NCBI GenBank assembly: GCA_003242735.1
Contig: QGVH01000007.1
Location: 62,001-126,000, forward strand
Length of the DNA stretch: 64,000 nt
Source: a bacterium
Lineage (GTDB): Bacteria; Gemmatimonadota; Gemmatimonadetes; Longimicrobiales; RSA9
Reading direction: 5' to 3'
Part shown: piece after piece, positions 1 through 11,905 of the stretch
How the letters are laid out: each line of letters begins with the position of its first letter
Position numbering within the stretch: position 1 is the stretch's first letter
Position numbers and translations under genes: made by a program
Notes under the pieces: generated by a model
Told to the model about the DNA's origin: nothing
The model's input: the letters and a program-made list of their open reading frames with translations, nothing else
The model's database searches: none

Positions 1-92
1 CGTCGGGATGGGGGCCGAGGCGGCTGCCTGCCGCCCAGTCGTTTCCGGGCCTCGCCGGCGCCCCAGGCCGGGGCAGGGCAGGGACGCGGGGT

Positions 93-1685
93 TCACGTCC
101 TCGCCGGCTCGATGTCCACCACGATCTGCCGCCACTTGCCCTGCCGGAACCGCGCGACGCTGAGGCTCGCACGCGTGAGGTGGCCGAGCACGATGGCGAG
201 CCAGATGTCGGCGGGCTGCAGGCCGCGGGTCTGCTGGAACAGGAAGCACAGGCCGAGCGGCACGATGATCTGCGAGACGATCGAGATGTAGAGCGGGCTG
301 CGCGTGTCGCCGCTGCCCTGGAGCCCGCCCGTGTACGTGAGCGCGACGGTGATGAAGAACCCGGATACGCTCAGGTACCGCATGAGCTGCACGCCGATGT
401 CGGCGGCGACCGGGTCGGTCATGCCGAAGACCCCCAGCAGCACCCGCGGGATGGCGAGGAACAGGAGGCCGACGACCGCCGCGACCACCAGGCCCATACG
501 CGAGGCAACCTTCACGGCTTGGGTCGCGCGCTCCGGCCGCCCCGCGCCCAGGTTCTGACCGACGGCCGCCGCCGTCGCGCTCATGATCCCCACGGACGTG
601 AAGGTGATCAGCGAGAACAGCTCCGTGTAGGCGACGGCGTACGCCGCCTGCGCCGCCGCGCTCTCCTGCAGCGAGCCGATGAAGCGCAGCAGCAGCACGC
701 CCGCCGCGTTCATGGCGACGCCCTGGATCCCCGCGGGCAGTCCGAAGCGGAACAGTGAGCGGACGATGTTCCAGTCCGGCCGCAGCCCGGCGCCGCGCGG
801 GAACCCGATGACCCAGCGGCCGCGGAGCAGCATGGCCAGCCCCCAGAGGCCCGTGGCGCCCGACGCCAGCACCGTACCCACCGCCGCCCCCACCGTGCCG
901 AGCATCGGGATCAAGATCATGTTCAGCACGGTGTTCAGCACGGTCACGACGACGCCGTACCGGAGCGGCGTGCGCGCGTCTCCCGCCGCGCGCAGCGCGC
1001 CGCCCATCATGAAGAAGAACAGCGTGCCGTAGCCGAACAGGAAGAGGACGCGGATGTAGGGGAGCGCCTCCGCCTTCACCTCGGGGGCCGCGTTCACCAG
1101 GTCGAGCAGCGCGGGCGCGAGGAAGTAGCCGAGCACCGCCAGGACGAACGTGAGGGCGAGCGACGTGAGGAACGCCTGGTAGACCGTGCGGTTGACCTTG
1201 TCCGCATCGCCCTGGCCCGCGAACCGCGCCACCAGCACGCCCATGCCCGCGTACAGCGACGAAACGAACGTGACCACCACCAGGAAGATCTGCCAGCTCA
1301 CCCCGATGGCGGCGTTGCCCGTGTAGCCGACGAAGTGCCCCACCATCGCGTGGTCCACGATTCCCTGGAGCCCGCCGATGATGTTGTGGACGACCGTCGG
1401 CCAGGCGAGCTTCCACACGGCGGGCAGGATGGGGCCCTCCACGATGGACCGGTCGAAGCGGCCGGTCCGCCTTTGCGCCTCGACGGCCCGCGCAGGGTCT
1501 ACGGCCTCCGCCGGCGCCGTGGTGCCACCCGGCGCCGGCGCCGCGCCCGCGAGGGGGGCCGCACCGCCGTCCTTGGCCCCCTCCCCTCGCTCCCCACGCC
1601 TCCCGGCGCGCCCGCCGGCCGCCACCGGGGCGGGCACAGACCCTCGAGCGGCCTCGCGCTGCGTTTCCTCGGGCCCCATGCTCAT
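93..1685 (-). CDS. MATE family multidrug/sodium antiporter
   Basis: A 530-residue polytopic membrane protein of the MATE family, which exports cationic drugs or metabolites in exchange for Na+ or H+ across the inner membrane. After a hydrophilic Ala/Pro-rich tail of about 75 residues there are about 12 hydrophobic segments in two homologous halves. Typical MATE phrases are visible: PTVVHNIIGGLQGIVDHAMVG in the first half and GLPAGIQGVAMNAAG at the start of the second. The ATG at 1685 is chosen because the frame upstream is Arg/Gly-rich and unlike the family. The long N-terminal tail is unusual, and translation could begin further in. It is transcribed away from the M14 peptidase gene. Substrate cannot be deduced. 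Confidence 0.93.
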   Translation of the reverse strand: MSMGPEETQREAARGSVPAPVAAGGRAGRRGERGEGAKDGGAAPLAGAAPAPGGTTAPAEAVDPARAVEAQRRTGRFDRSIVEGPILPAVWKLAWPTVVHNIIGGLQGIVDHAMVGHFVGYTGNAAIGVSWQIFLVVVTFVSSLYAGMGVLVARFAGQGDADKVNRTVYQAFLTSLALTFVLAVLGYFLAPALLDLVNAAPEVKAEALPYIRVLFLFGYGTLFFFMMGGALRAAGDARTPLRYGVVVTVLNTVLNMILIPMLGTVGAAVGTVLASGATGLWGLAMLLRGRWVIGFPRGAGLRPDWNIVRSLFRFGLPAGIQGVAMNAAGVLLLRFIGSLQESAAAQAAYAVAYTELFSLITFTSVGIMSATAAAVGQNLGAGRPERATQAVKVASRMGLVVAAVVGLLFLAIPRVLLGVFGMTDPVAADIGVQLMRYLSVSGFFITVALTYTGGLQGSGDTRSPLYISIVSQIIVPLGLCFLFQQTRGLQPADIWLAIVLGHLTRASLSVARFRQGKWRQIVVDIEPART

Positions 1686-1715
1686 CGATCCCCGTCCATC
1701 ATCACACGACCCCCC

Positions 1716-1730
1716 GCGTGTTCGACACGC
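1716..1730. repeat. Short inverted repeat between divergent genes
   Basis: GCGTGT-tcg-ACACGC, a perfect 6-bp palindrome with a 3-nt centre, lies 30 bp upstream of the MATE start in the divergent region. It could be a repressor site for the exporter, but there is no regulator gene next to it. Confidence 0.3.
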
Positions 1731-1822
1731 CAACCCCTCCTTCTACACCACGACCCCGCGCCTCGCGCCGTGGGCGCCGTTCGCCGCCTTGCCGACCGCG
1801 GACCGCCGGCAGCCAGCCGGCC

Positions 1823-1851
1823 TTGTCCGCTCCGCCCGAAGCCCGCATCTT
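1823..1851 (+). promoter_or_regulatory. Candidate promoter of the M14 peptidase gene
   Basis: TTGTCC, 17 nt, CATCTT. The -35 is good and the -10 poor; the spacing and the position about 64 nt before the start are right. The same GCATCTTGCC string recurs near 36025 ahead of threonine synthase. Confidence 0.3.
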
Positions 1852-1914
1852 GCCGCGGCTCTTCCCTCTACACCACCTGGCAGCACTCGCCTTCGCGAGA
1901 CCGGAGGAGTTCCC

Positions 1915-4884
<2,970 letters not shown>

Positions 4885-4989
4885 GCGGAGACGGGCGGCG
4901 CCGGCCGCGGCGGTGGACGACGCCCGCTGCGGCCGGCCCGCGCTCCCGCGGATCGCCCCCGATCGCGCCGCTCCGGGCCCGGCCAGCGG

Positions 4990-5019
4990 TCGCGGACACC
5001 CGCCGGGTCCTCCTATCCT
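4990..5019 (+). promoter_or_regulatory. Candidate promoter for a near-leaderless transcript
   Basis: TCGCGG, 18 nt, TATCCT. The -10 ends only 6 nt before the GTG at 5026, so the transcript would start at or next to the start codon. The -35 is weak. No Shine-Dalgarno sequence precedes the GTG. Confidence 0.4.
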
Positions 5020-5025
5020 CTCCGC

Positions 5026-5925
5026 GTGGATCCGATCACCCACACCATGACCGGCGCGACGCTGGCCGCCGCAGGTTTGCGGCGCGCGACCCCGCTCGCG
5101 GCGGGCACGCTGATGCTGGCCGCGAACGCGCCGGACATCGACGTCCTGATCTACCTCGTCGGCAACGAGTACGACGCGCTGGCGTTCCGACGCGGCTGGA
5201 CCCACGGGCCGCTCGCGCTCCTCGCGCTGCCGTTCGCCGTGCTCGGCGTGGCGCTGGCGTGGGACCGGTGGGTGCGGAGACGACGCGATCCGCGGGCTAC
5301 CCCCGCGCGGGCCGGCCCGCTCCTCGCCCTGGCCGCCCTCGGTGTCCTCACCCACCCGGCGCTGGACTGGCTGAACAACTACGGGATCCGGCTGCTCATG
5401 CCGTTCAGCCTGCGGTGGTTCTACGGAGACGCGGTGTTCATCATCGACCCGTGGATCTGGCTCGCGCTGGGCGGCGCGCTCTTCCCGATCCACTCCCGGA
5501 GCAAGGCCGCCATCACCGGCTGGGCGATCTTCGCCGCCCTCGCCACGGCTCTCGTCCTCGGCGCGCGCGTCGTGCCGGTGACCGCGAAGCTCGTGTGGGC
5601 CCCCGGCATCTCCGCGCTGATCGCGCTCCGGGCCGCCCGCGTGGCGGACCGGCCGGCCATGGGCCCGGAGCGGATCGCCCGCTGGGGCGGCAGGCTCGCG
5701 TTGGGCTTCAGCCTCCTCCTCGTGACGGCCGACGTCGTCGAGGTGCGGGACGTGCACGCCGCCGTCGCTGCGCGGGGGGGCACCGTCGAGGCGGTCATGG
5801 TCGCGCCCCGGTCAGGCGGGTACACCGTGTTCATCGGCGACGCCCGCTACCGCGGCATCCTGGGCTCCGAGCGCCTGGGCGGCATCACGGTCCAGCTCGA
5901 CTCGGCTCTCCTGCCGGCGCGGTAG
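5026..5925 (+). CDS. YdjM-family membrane-bound metal-dependent hydrolase
   Basis: A 299-residue inner-membrane protein of the YdjM/LexA-binding metal-dependent hydrolase family (DUF457 type). The conserved N-terminal pattern DPITHTMTGATLA, then NAPDID, GWTHGPLA and THPALDWLNNYG, supplies the Asp/His metal ligands. At least four hydrophobic segments follow. The physiological substrate of the family is unknown. The GTG start fits the near-leaderless promoter just upstream. The gene stands alone between the peptidase and speA. Confidence 0.88.
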   Translation: MDPITHTMTGATLAAAGLRRATPLAAGTLMLAANAPDIDVLIYLVGNEYDALAFRRGWTHGPLALLALPFAVLGVALAWDRWVRRRRDPRATPARAGPLLALAALGVLTHPALDWLNNYGIRLLMPFSLRWFYGDAVFIIDPWIWLALGGALFPIHSRSKAAITGWAIFAALATALVLGARVVPVTAKLVWAPGISALIALRAARVADRPAMGPERIARWGGRLALGFSLLLVTADVVEVRDVHAAVAARGGTVEAVMVAPRSGGYTVFIGDARYRGILGSERLGGITVQLDSALLPAR

Positions 5926-6190
5926 CCCGCCGGCCGGCGGCGTCGAGTCCACCGGCGGGCGGCGCCGCCCGCCCTCGGCGCGCCACGCCGCGCACCGACC
6001 GGCGCGGGCCTGCGCCGCGCGCACCGGCCCGGCCACGTCCGACGGCTCCCCGCGGGGCCTTTCGTGAAACCGCCGATTGAGCCAACTTTCCTGCTCGGCC
6101 TGGCGCGGTCCGCGACAGCGGGCCGCGTTTCGTTCACCAGGGAGCGGGCGGCGAGGCCGCCCGGTGGGCGTTTCATGAGGCGGTAACGCG
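5926..6190 (+). promoter_or_regulatory. speA leader region with a short hairpin
   Basis: This is 265 bp without a gene. A perfect 8-bp hairpin (CGGGCGGC-GAG-GCCGCCCG, 6145-6163) lies 28 nt before the speA start and is followed by GAGGCGG, which can serve as ribosome-binding site. No uridine run follows it, so a terminator is unlikely. I see no recognisable riboswitch. Confidence 0.3.
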
Positions 6191-8083
6191 ATGGCCTGGA
6201 CGATCGACGACTCCCGGGAGCTCTACAACATCGACGGCTGGGGAGTCGGTTACTTCGGCATCAACGAGAAGGGACACGTCACCGTCCACCCGACCCGGGA
6301 CCCGGAGCGGGGCCTGGACCTCTTCGAGCTCGCGATGGACCTCGCGGAGCAGGGCATCGGCATGCCGCTGCTGCTCCGCTTCTCGGACATCCTGCGCACG
6401 CGCATCGAGGCGCTGGCCGAGCGGTTCCAAGCCGCCATCGAGGAGTTCGAGTTCGAGGGCGGCTACACGACCGTGTACCCGATCAAGGTCAACCAGCAGC
6501 GGCACGTCATCGAGGAGATCCTCGCGTATGGCCAGCCCTACGGGGTGGGGCTCGAAGTCGGGAGCAAACCCGAGCTGCATGCGGCGCTGGCGCTGACGGA
6601 GCGGACGGATCACCTGATCGTCTGCAACGGCTACAAGGACGAGGAGTTCATCCGGCTGGCGCTCATGGGCCAGAAGCTCGGGCACGAGGTCATCATCGTC
6701 ATTGAGAAGCTGAGCGAGCTCGGCACGCTGCTGAGGGTGGCCAGGGAGATGGATGTGGACCCGGTCGCCGGCGTGCGCATCAAGCTCGCCACGGCCGGCG
6801 CCGGGCGCTGGTCCCAGTCCGCGGGCGAAAAGAGCAAGTTCGGCCTGAATCCGTCCCAGCTCATGCGGCTGGTGGAGGAGCTCCGCGCGGCCGGGCGGCT
6901 CGACATCCTGAAGATGGTGCACTTCCACCTCGGCTCGCAGATCCCGGACATCCGCAACATCAAGCTGGCCATGACCGAGGTCGCGCGGTACTACGTGGAG
7001 CTCCGGCGGCTCGGCGTCGACATCCGGTACGTGGACGTGGGCGGCGGGCTCGGCGTGGACTACGATGGGTCTCGCTCGACGTCGTCTACGAGCGTCAACT
7101 ACTCCATGCAGGAGTACGCCAACGACATCATCTACGCCCTCGCCGAGGCGTGCCGCGAGAACGATGTGCCCATGCCGCACGTGATCTCCGAGTCCGGCCG
7201 GGCGCTGACCGCGCACCACGCGCTGCTCCTGATCAACGTCATCGATCTCGAGACGCAGACCGTCGAGCCGCCCGATACGGTGCCCGAGGATGCGCACCCC
7301 CTCGTTCACGAGCTCGCGGCCACCTACCAGGAGCTCGACGAGCGGAGCATCCGCGAGGTGTACCACGACACCTCGTTCGCGAAGGAGCAGATGCACTCGC
7401 ACTTCAACAGCGGGGTGCTGAGCCTCCCCGAGCGCGCGCTCGCCGAGCGTCTGTACCTCGCGATCATGAACCGCATCGCCCAGCTCGCGTCCAGGGAGCC
7501 CGAGGAGTACGAGGACATCCTGCCGGAGGTCAACGCGATCCTGACGGACCGGTATTTCTGCAACTTCTCGGTGTTCCAGTCGCTGCCGGACTCCTGGGCG
7601 ATCGACCAGCTCTTCCCGATCATGCCGATCCATCGGCTGGACGAGGAGCCGACGCGGCGAGGCACGCTCCAGGACGTGACGTGCGACTCGGACGGCAAGA
7701 TCGACCGGTTCGTGGGCGCGCGGAAGCCGAAGCGGAGCCTGGAGCTGCACACGTTCGACCCGAACGAGCCGTACATCCTCGGCATCTTCCTGACCGGCGC
7801 GTACCAGGAGATCCTCGGGGACCTGCACAACCTGTTCGGGGACACGAACGCGGTCCACATCCGGCTCACGGACACCGGGTACGAGATCGGGGACCTCGTC
7901 CACGGTGACAGGATCACCGAGGTGCTGAACTACGTGCAGTTCAACGCGCAGGACCTGGTCACGACCTTCCGGCGCAAGGTCAACAACGCGAAGAACCTGA
8001 CCCGTAGCGAGGCGAACGCGTTCATCGCGGACTACGTCGCCGGCCTGGACGGGTACACGTACCTGGAGAGCGGGCGCGGCTGA
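6191..8083 (+). CDS. speA: Biosynthetic arginine decarboxylase
   Basis: PLP-dependent arginine decarboxylase (fold type III), converting arginine to agmatine plus CO2, the first step of the agmatine route to putrescine and spermidine. The length of 630 residues is close to the 630-660 usual for SpeA. The PLP lysine is K99 in YPIKVNQQ. The glycine-rich loop DVGGGLGVDYDG, the ISESGRA motif and the C-terminal active-site region QSLPDSWAIDQ are all present. No agmatinase or agmatine deiminase gene lies in the window, so the rest of the pathway must be elsewhere. The start follows GAGGCGG. Confidence 0.96.
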   Translation: MAWTIDDSRELYNIDGWGVGYFGINEKGHVTVHPTRDPERGLDLFELAMDLAEQGIGMPLLLRFSDILRTRIEALAERFQAAIEEFEFEGGYTTVYPIKVNQQRHVIEEILAYGQPYGVGLEVGSKPELHAALALTERTDHLIVCNGYKDEEFIRLALMGQKLGHEVIIVIEKLSELGTLLRVAREMDVDPVAGVRIKLATAGAGRWSQSAGEKSKFGLNPSQLMRLVEELRAAGRLDILKMVHFHLGSQIPDIRNIKLAMTEVARYYVELRRLGVDIRYVDVGGGLGVDYDGSRSTSSTSVNYSMQEYANDIIYALAEACRENDVPMPHVISESGRALTAHHALLLINVIDLETQTVEPPDTVPEDAHPLVHELAATYQELDERSIREVYHDTSFAKEQMHSHFNSGVLSLPERALAERLYLAIMNRIAQLASREPEEYEDILPEVNAILTDRYFCNFSVFQSLPDSWAIDQLFPIMPIHRLDEEPTRRGTLQDVTCDSDGKIDRFVGARKPKRSLELHTFDPNEPYILGIFLTGAYQEILGDLHNLFGDTNAVHIRLTDTGYEIGDLVHGDRITEVLNYVQFNAQDLVTTFRRKVNNAKNLTRSEANAFIADYVAGLDGYTYLESGRG

Positions 8084-8171
8084 GCTGTCCGTCCGCCTCC
8101 GCGGCCGCCTCGGCCGTCGCGCCCTGGCCGGCCCTCACCGGCCGGCGCAGGGCCGCCGCGGACACCGGCCG

Positions 8172-8200
8172 TTGACCGCGCCCGCGGCCGGGGCTATCCT
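8172..8200 (+). promoter_or_regulatory. Promoter of a probably leaderless mRNA
   Basis: TTGACC, 17 nt, TATCCT, a near-consensus sigma-70-type promoter. The -10 ends 8 nt before the ATG at 8209, which places the expected transcription start within 1-2 nt of the start codon. Confidence 0.65.
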
Positions 8201-8208
8201 CCAGCCGT

Positions 8209-8775
8209 ATGCCTAACCCCTTACCGCGGAGCCACTTGCGGGCTCGGCCCCGGCGCGGGCCGCGCCGGGCGGCGCTCGGAGCGGCGCTCCTTGCGGCGCT
8301 CCTTGCGGCGCTGGCCTGCGCCGTCTGGGGCGTCGCGCCGTTCGCTGCGCCGGAAGGCGCCGCGGGTGTACGGCGCGCGCGCGTGTCCGACGCGGCCGCA
8401 GAGGCCCGCGGCGCGGCCGTGGCGCCGGATGCAGCGGACGCGGTCGGCACCCGCGCGGAGCGGCCGTCCCGCCCGCGTCGCTCGACGCTCGCTCCGACCC
8501 GGCCGGACGCACCGGCGACGTTCCTCGCGGCGCCGGGGATCACGCTGGAGCCGGTTTCGGAACGTGAAGGGCCGCAGGCGCGCTTGCGGGCGCGCGGGTT
8601 CCGCGTCATCCGCGGGGCGCCGCCGCTCCGGCTCGAGCTGAACCCCGAGGCGCCGCGTGTGCTCAGCCGGAAGCTGGCGCACCTGGACGCCATGCCGGCG
8701 CTGCTGCGGGCCCGCGCGGGGATCGTGCCCTCCCGCAGCACTCCACGTCCGCCTCCATCGCCCCACTCCTCCTAG
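8209..8775 (+). CDS. Hypothetical exported or membrane-anchored Arg/Ala-rich protein
   Basis: A 188-residue protein with no family I recognise. A basic N-terminus (about 21 residues) leads into one hydrophobic segment (about 22-45), consistent with a signal anchor. An Ala/Arg-rich low-complexity stretch follows, then a more ordered part (about 105-165), and a Pro/Ser tail. Support for it being real comes from the strong promoter whose -10 ends 8 nt before the ATG. No Shine-Dalgarno is present, as expected for a leaderless message. Confidence 0.55.
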   Translation: MPNPLPRSHLRARPRRGPRRAALGAALLAALLAALACAVWGVAPFAAPEGAAGVRRARVSDAAAEARGAAVAPDAADAVGTRAERPSRPRRSTLAPTRPDAPATFLAAPGITLEPVSEREGPQARLRARGFRVIRGAPPLRLELNPEAPRVLSRKLAHLDAMPALLRARAGIVPSRSTPRPPPSPHSS

Positions 8776-9008
8776 CGACGCAGACGACAGGTTTCCGGGC
8801 GCTGAGACGCGCGGCTCGCCGCCGTGTACTCGCCGGGGTCCGCCTCTACCCCGCCTGCGCCGGGCAGCCCTCGCCGCGGCCGTGACGCCGCTGCGGCAGG
8901 GGACGGCCGCTCGGCCGCGTTCACCCGTGCGGCGCGGGGGGCGTGCGGCCCCGTCCAGCCCGGCACGAGGACCAACCGCCATCGCCGGCAAGGGCGAGGA
9001 GGCGCGAC

Positions 9009-9167
9009 GTGAACGTGTTGATCTCGATGGCGATCCAGGAACAGAGTGGGCTGACGTGGGGGAGGATCCTCTCGGACATCCCGCACGATGGCCCGGCGTT
9101 CGTCGTCTACGGGCTGCTCCTGGTTTCGGCGTACTTCATCTGGAAGGGCGCGAGAACCAACAAGTGA
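9009..9167 (+). CDS. Small single-span membrane protein (52 residues)
   Basis: The GTG start at 9009 follows an excellent ribosome-binding site (GAGGAGG, 8996-9002). The product has a short amphipathic N-terminus, the stretch LTWGRILSDIPHDGPAF, one transmembrane helix (VVYGLLLVSAYFIW) and a basic KGARTNK end, which by the positive-inside rule puts the C-terminus in the cytoplasm. A strong terminator follows 6 nt after the stop. The size and one-helix layout resemble accessory subunits of respiratory complexes, but nothing nearby supports that role. Confidence 0.7.
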   Translation: MNVLISMAIQEQSGLTWGRILSDIPHDGPAFVVYGLLLVSAYFIWKGARTNK

Positions 9168-9172
9168 AGAGA

Positions 9173-9231
9173 GCGAGCGGGTGGCCCGGCCGTGACGGCG
9201 TGCTCGCCGGGCAGCCGGGTCACCCGCTCGC
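9173..9231. terminator. Bidirectional terminator between convergent genes
   Basis: An 18-bp stem (9173-9190 with 9214-9231, one G-U pair) with a 23-nt loop, sitting exactly between the plus-strand small membrane protein and the minus-strand amidohydrolase. The uridine run is missing on both sides, so termination may depend on stem strength. Confidence 0.6.
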
Positions 9232-9243
9232 CCTCCACAGCCA

Positions 9244-11016
9244 TCACCGGTCGAGCGGCACTCCCGCCGTCGGCGCCTGGTAGCGGATCCGTCCGCCCAG
9301 GATCGTGTAGACCACCTGCGTGCCGGGGATCTCCTCCTCCGGCACCGTCATGATGTCCCGGGAGAGGACGACGATGTCCGCGAGCTTGCCGGGCGTGATC
9401 GAACCCTTCACGTCCTCCTCGAACGCCGCGTACGCGTTGTTCAGCGTGTAGCTGCGCAGCGCTTCCTCCCGCGTCATGCGCTGCTCGCCGTAGAACACCG
9501 AGCCGTCCGCCGTCCGCCGCGTGACGGACGCGTAGAAGCTGGCAATCGGGTCGACGTCCTCGACTGGCGTGTCCGTGCCGTTCGTCACCACGGCGCCCGC
9601 GTCGATCAGCGCGCGCCAGACGTACGCGCCGGTGCGGGCACGTTCATCGCCGATGCGCTGCGGAACCCACGGCCCGTCCGAGGTCGCGTGCACGCCTTGC
9701 ATGGACGCGATCACGCCCAACTCCGCGAAGCGCGGGATGTCCTCCGGCGCCAGGTGCTGCGCGTGCTCGATGCGCCAGCGCAGGTCCGTCTTGTCCGGGT
9801 TCGCGCGGAAGATCTCCTCGTACAGGTTCAGGATCTCGCGGTTGCCGCGGTCGCCGATGGCATGGGTATTGAGCTGGAATCCGTGCTCGATCGCGATCTC
9901 GGCGGTGCGACGGATGCTCTCGAGCGACTCGAGCACGAGCCCGGTGCTGGTCGGCAGGTCGTTGTACGGCTCGAGCAGCCACGCGCCGTGCGCGCCCAGC
10001 GCACCGTCCACCTGCCGCTTGATCGAGCGGACCGTGAGGAACCCGTTGCCCACGCCGATCATCCGGTAGTCCGGCAGCTTGACGGCCAGCGACTCGTTGG
10101 GCTCGCCGCGCACCATCACGTACAGCCGGACGGGCAGGCTGTCCTTCTCCGCGAGCTCCCGGAAGAAATCGATGGTCTCGAAGTCGGACCCGGCGTCATG
10201 GAAGCTCGTCACGCCCTTGCGCAGCAGCTCTTCGCCCGCGAGCTGCACGGCGCGCCTGGCCTCGGCCGCGACCGCCTCCGGCGGCCGTTGTGCGCGGTCC
10301 CGCTCGAAGACCCGCCAGACCAGCGCCTGCGCCGTCTCGCGCAGGTAGCCGGTGGGCTCGCCGCGGGCGTCCCGGACGATCTCGCCGCCCGGCGGGTTGG
10401 GCGTGGATCGGGTGATGCCCGCGAGCTCCATGGCCCGCGCGTTCACGAACGACGCGTGTCCGCTCGCGTGCGTGAGGATCACCGGGTTCCGCGGCGAGAC
10501 CCGGCTCAGCTCGTGGTGCGTGGGGACGCCTTCCACCGTGACGGCCGGCGCCGGGTTCCACTTGTCCTGGTGCCACCCCCGGCCCTGGATCCACTCGCCC
10601 GGCCGGGCTTCCCGCGCCGCCGCCGCGACCATGGCGACGATCTCGTCCCACGTCCTGGCCCGGGTCAGGTCCAGGATCATCCGCGCCTGCCCGAGGCTCA
10701 TGAAATGGCCGTGTCCCTCGATGAACCCCGGCACCGCGAGGCGGCCCTCGAGGTCGATGACCTGCGTGCTCTCCCCGATGTAGCGCGCGATCTCCGCCGA
10801 CGAGCCCACGGCCACGATCCGGTCGCCCACGATCGCCACGGCCTCGGCCTCGGGCCGCAGCGAGTCCACGGTCACGATCTTGCCGTTCGTGAGCACGAGG
10901 TCGGCCGGCGTCACCGCCGGGCCCGTCTCGCAGCCGAGCCCGCCCGCGGCGGCGAGCAGCGCGGCGGCCAGCGCGACGGGGCGCGCACCCCGGCATCGGA
11001 CGGTGCGAGCGTCCAC
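9244..11016 (-). CDS. Amidohydrolase lipoprotein (YtcJ-like, amidohydrolase 3 family)
   Basis: A 590-residue metal-dependent amidohydrolase. The GTG at 11016 is chosen because AAGGAGG precedes it and it starts a lipoprotein signal (basic stretch, hydrophobic Ala/Leu core, lipobox GLGC), so the enzyme is probably attached to a membrane outside the cytoplasm. Metal-site elements are GFIEGHGHF in place of the usual HxH motif, THAIGDRG, HAQHL, and the C-terminal NGTDTPVEDVDP. YtcJ-like members cleave amide or carbamate bonds, but no substrate can be given. It is divergently transcribed from the lipoprotein gene at 11282 and has its own promoter. Confidence 0.9.
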   Translation of the reverse strand: MDARTVRCRGARPVALAAALLAAAGGLGCETGPAVTPADLVLTNGKIVTVDSLRPEAEAVAIVGDRIVAVGSSAEIARYIGESTQVIDLEGRLAVPGFIEGHGHFMSLGQARMILDLTRARTWDEIVAMVAAAAREARPGEWIQGRGWHQDKWNPAPAVTVEGVPTHHELSRVSPRNPVILTHASGHASFVNARAMELAGITRSTPNPPGGEIVRDARGEPTGYLRETAQALVWRVFERDRAQRPPEAVAAEARRAVQLAGEELLRKGVTSFHDAGSDFETIDFFRELAEKDSLPVRLYVMVRGEPNESLAVKLPDYRMIGVGNGFLTVRSIKRQVDGALGAHGAWLLEPYNDLPTSTGLVLESLESIRRTAEIAIEHGFQLNTHAIGDRGNREILNLYEEIFRANPDKTDLRWRIEHAQHLAPEDIPRFAELGVIASMQGVHATSDGPWVPQRIGDERARTGAYVWRALIDAGAVVTNGTDTPVEDVDPIASFYASVTRRTADGSVFYGEQRMTREEALRSYTLNNAYAAFEEDVKGSITPGKLADIVVLSRDIMTVPEEEIPGTQVVYTILGGRIRYQAPTAGVPLDR

Positions 11017-11107
11017 GCTTCCTCCTTCGGTTCGGGTCACCTGCGGTCGAACGGGCGACCGCCGGGACGCGGCGGTGCCCGTTCCGCTCGTGTCCGGTAT
11101 GCCCTTA

Positions 11108-11136
11108 GTGTTAGGCGCCGGCACCACCCCGGGCAA
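11108..11136 (-). promoter_or_regulatory. Promoter of the amidohydrolase gene
   Basis: On the minus strand: TTGCCC, 17 nt, TAACAC. The expected start is about 85 nt upstream of the GTG. Spacing is ideal and the -10 moderate. Confidence 0.45.
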
Positions 11137-11165
11137 GCTGAACGGGGCGCGTGAGCCGCGCTCCG

Positions 11166-11220
11166 TTGCGCGGGCGCGCGGCCGGTGTATCGTTCGCCTG
11201 AACGGTGCCGCGAGGCACCG
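11166..11220 (+). promoter_or_regulatory. Candidate promoter and leader hairpin of the lipoprotein gene
   Basis: TTGCGC, 16 nt, TATCGT (11166-11193), followed by a perfect 7-bp hairpin with a GCGA loop (CGGTGCC/GGCACCG, 11203-11220) in the predicted leader. A Shine-Dalgarno-like GGGAGACAGGA precedes the ATG at 11282. Confidence 0.4.
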
Positions 11221-11281
11221 CGCGTCGCGTGACAGCACAGCCCGTCACGCGGGCTTCACCGGCAACGGGAGACAGGACACG

Positions 11282-11860
11282 ATGCGCATCACGATCCTCC
11301 TCGCCTTCTCGCTCGCCGCCATCGCCTGCGACGGCCAGCCGACTCGAAGCGCCGGGGATGCGGACGCCGCCGCGGGCGCTGCCGCGGCGCCGTCGTCGGC
11401 CTCGAACGACGCCGGCGCTGGGGCAGACAGCGCGTTCGCCGCGCTCCAGGAGCGGGGCAGAGTGGCGATGGGTGTGGACCAGTACACGTCGACGCACGTC
11501 TTCGACTCGCTCGAGGACGGCGGGCGGATCGAGTTGCAGCGGAATGAGGACGACCCGGAGGGCACGGAGGCGATCCGGCGTCACCTGCAACACATCGCCG
11601 AGGCGTTCTCCCGCGGCGATTTCCGGATCCCGGGCTTCGTGCACGCGCAGGAGGTGCCGGGGACGCGCGTGATGGCCGAGCGACGGGAGCACATCACGTA
11701 CACCTTCCGCGAGCTGCCGCGCGGCGGCGAGGTCCGGATCACGACGCAGGACCCGGCCGCGCTCGCCGCGATCCACGAATTCCTCGCGTTCCAGCGGATG
11801 GACCACCGGGCTGGTGGTAAGGAGCCGGGCGAACACGGCCCCGGCGGGCACGCGCACTGA
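11282..11860 (+). CDS. Hypothetical lipoprotein
   Basis: A 192-residue predicted lipoprotein. A short signal ends in the lipobox LAAIAC, followed by an Ala/Ser/Asp-rich linker (about 20-55). A well-ordered domain of about 110 residues follows, containing HVFDSLEDGGRIEL, GDFRIPGFVHAQEVPG and RREHITYTFRELPRGGEVRI. The protein ends in a His/Gly-rich tail. I do not recognise an enzymatic motif. The dense charged conservation-like pattern suggests a folded envelope domain of unknown role. The terminal HGPGGHAH could bind metal, but this is speculation. Confidence 0.75.
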   Translation: MRITILLAFSLAAIACDGQPTRSAGDADAAAGAAAAPSSASNDAGAGADSAFAALQERGRVAMGVDQYTSTHVFDSLEDGGRIELQRNEDDPEGTEAIRRHLQHIAEAFSRGDFRIPGFVHAQEVPGTRVMAERREHITYTFRELPRGGEVRITTQDPAALAAIHEFLAFQRMDHRAGGKEPGEHGPGGHAH

Positions 11861-11905
11861 CAGGGAGGCGCCGCGGCCCGAGCCAGGTCACGGCCGCGGC
11901 GCCCG

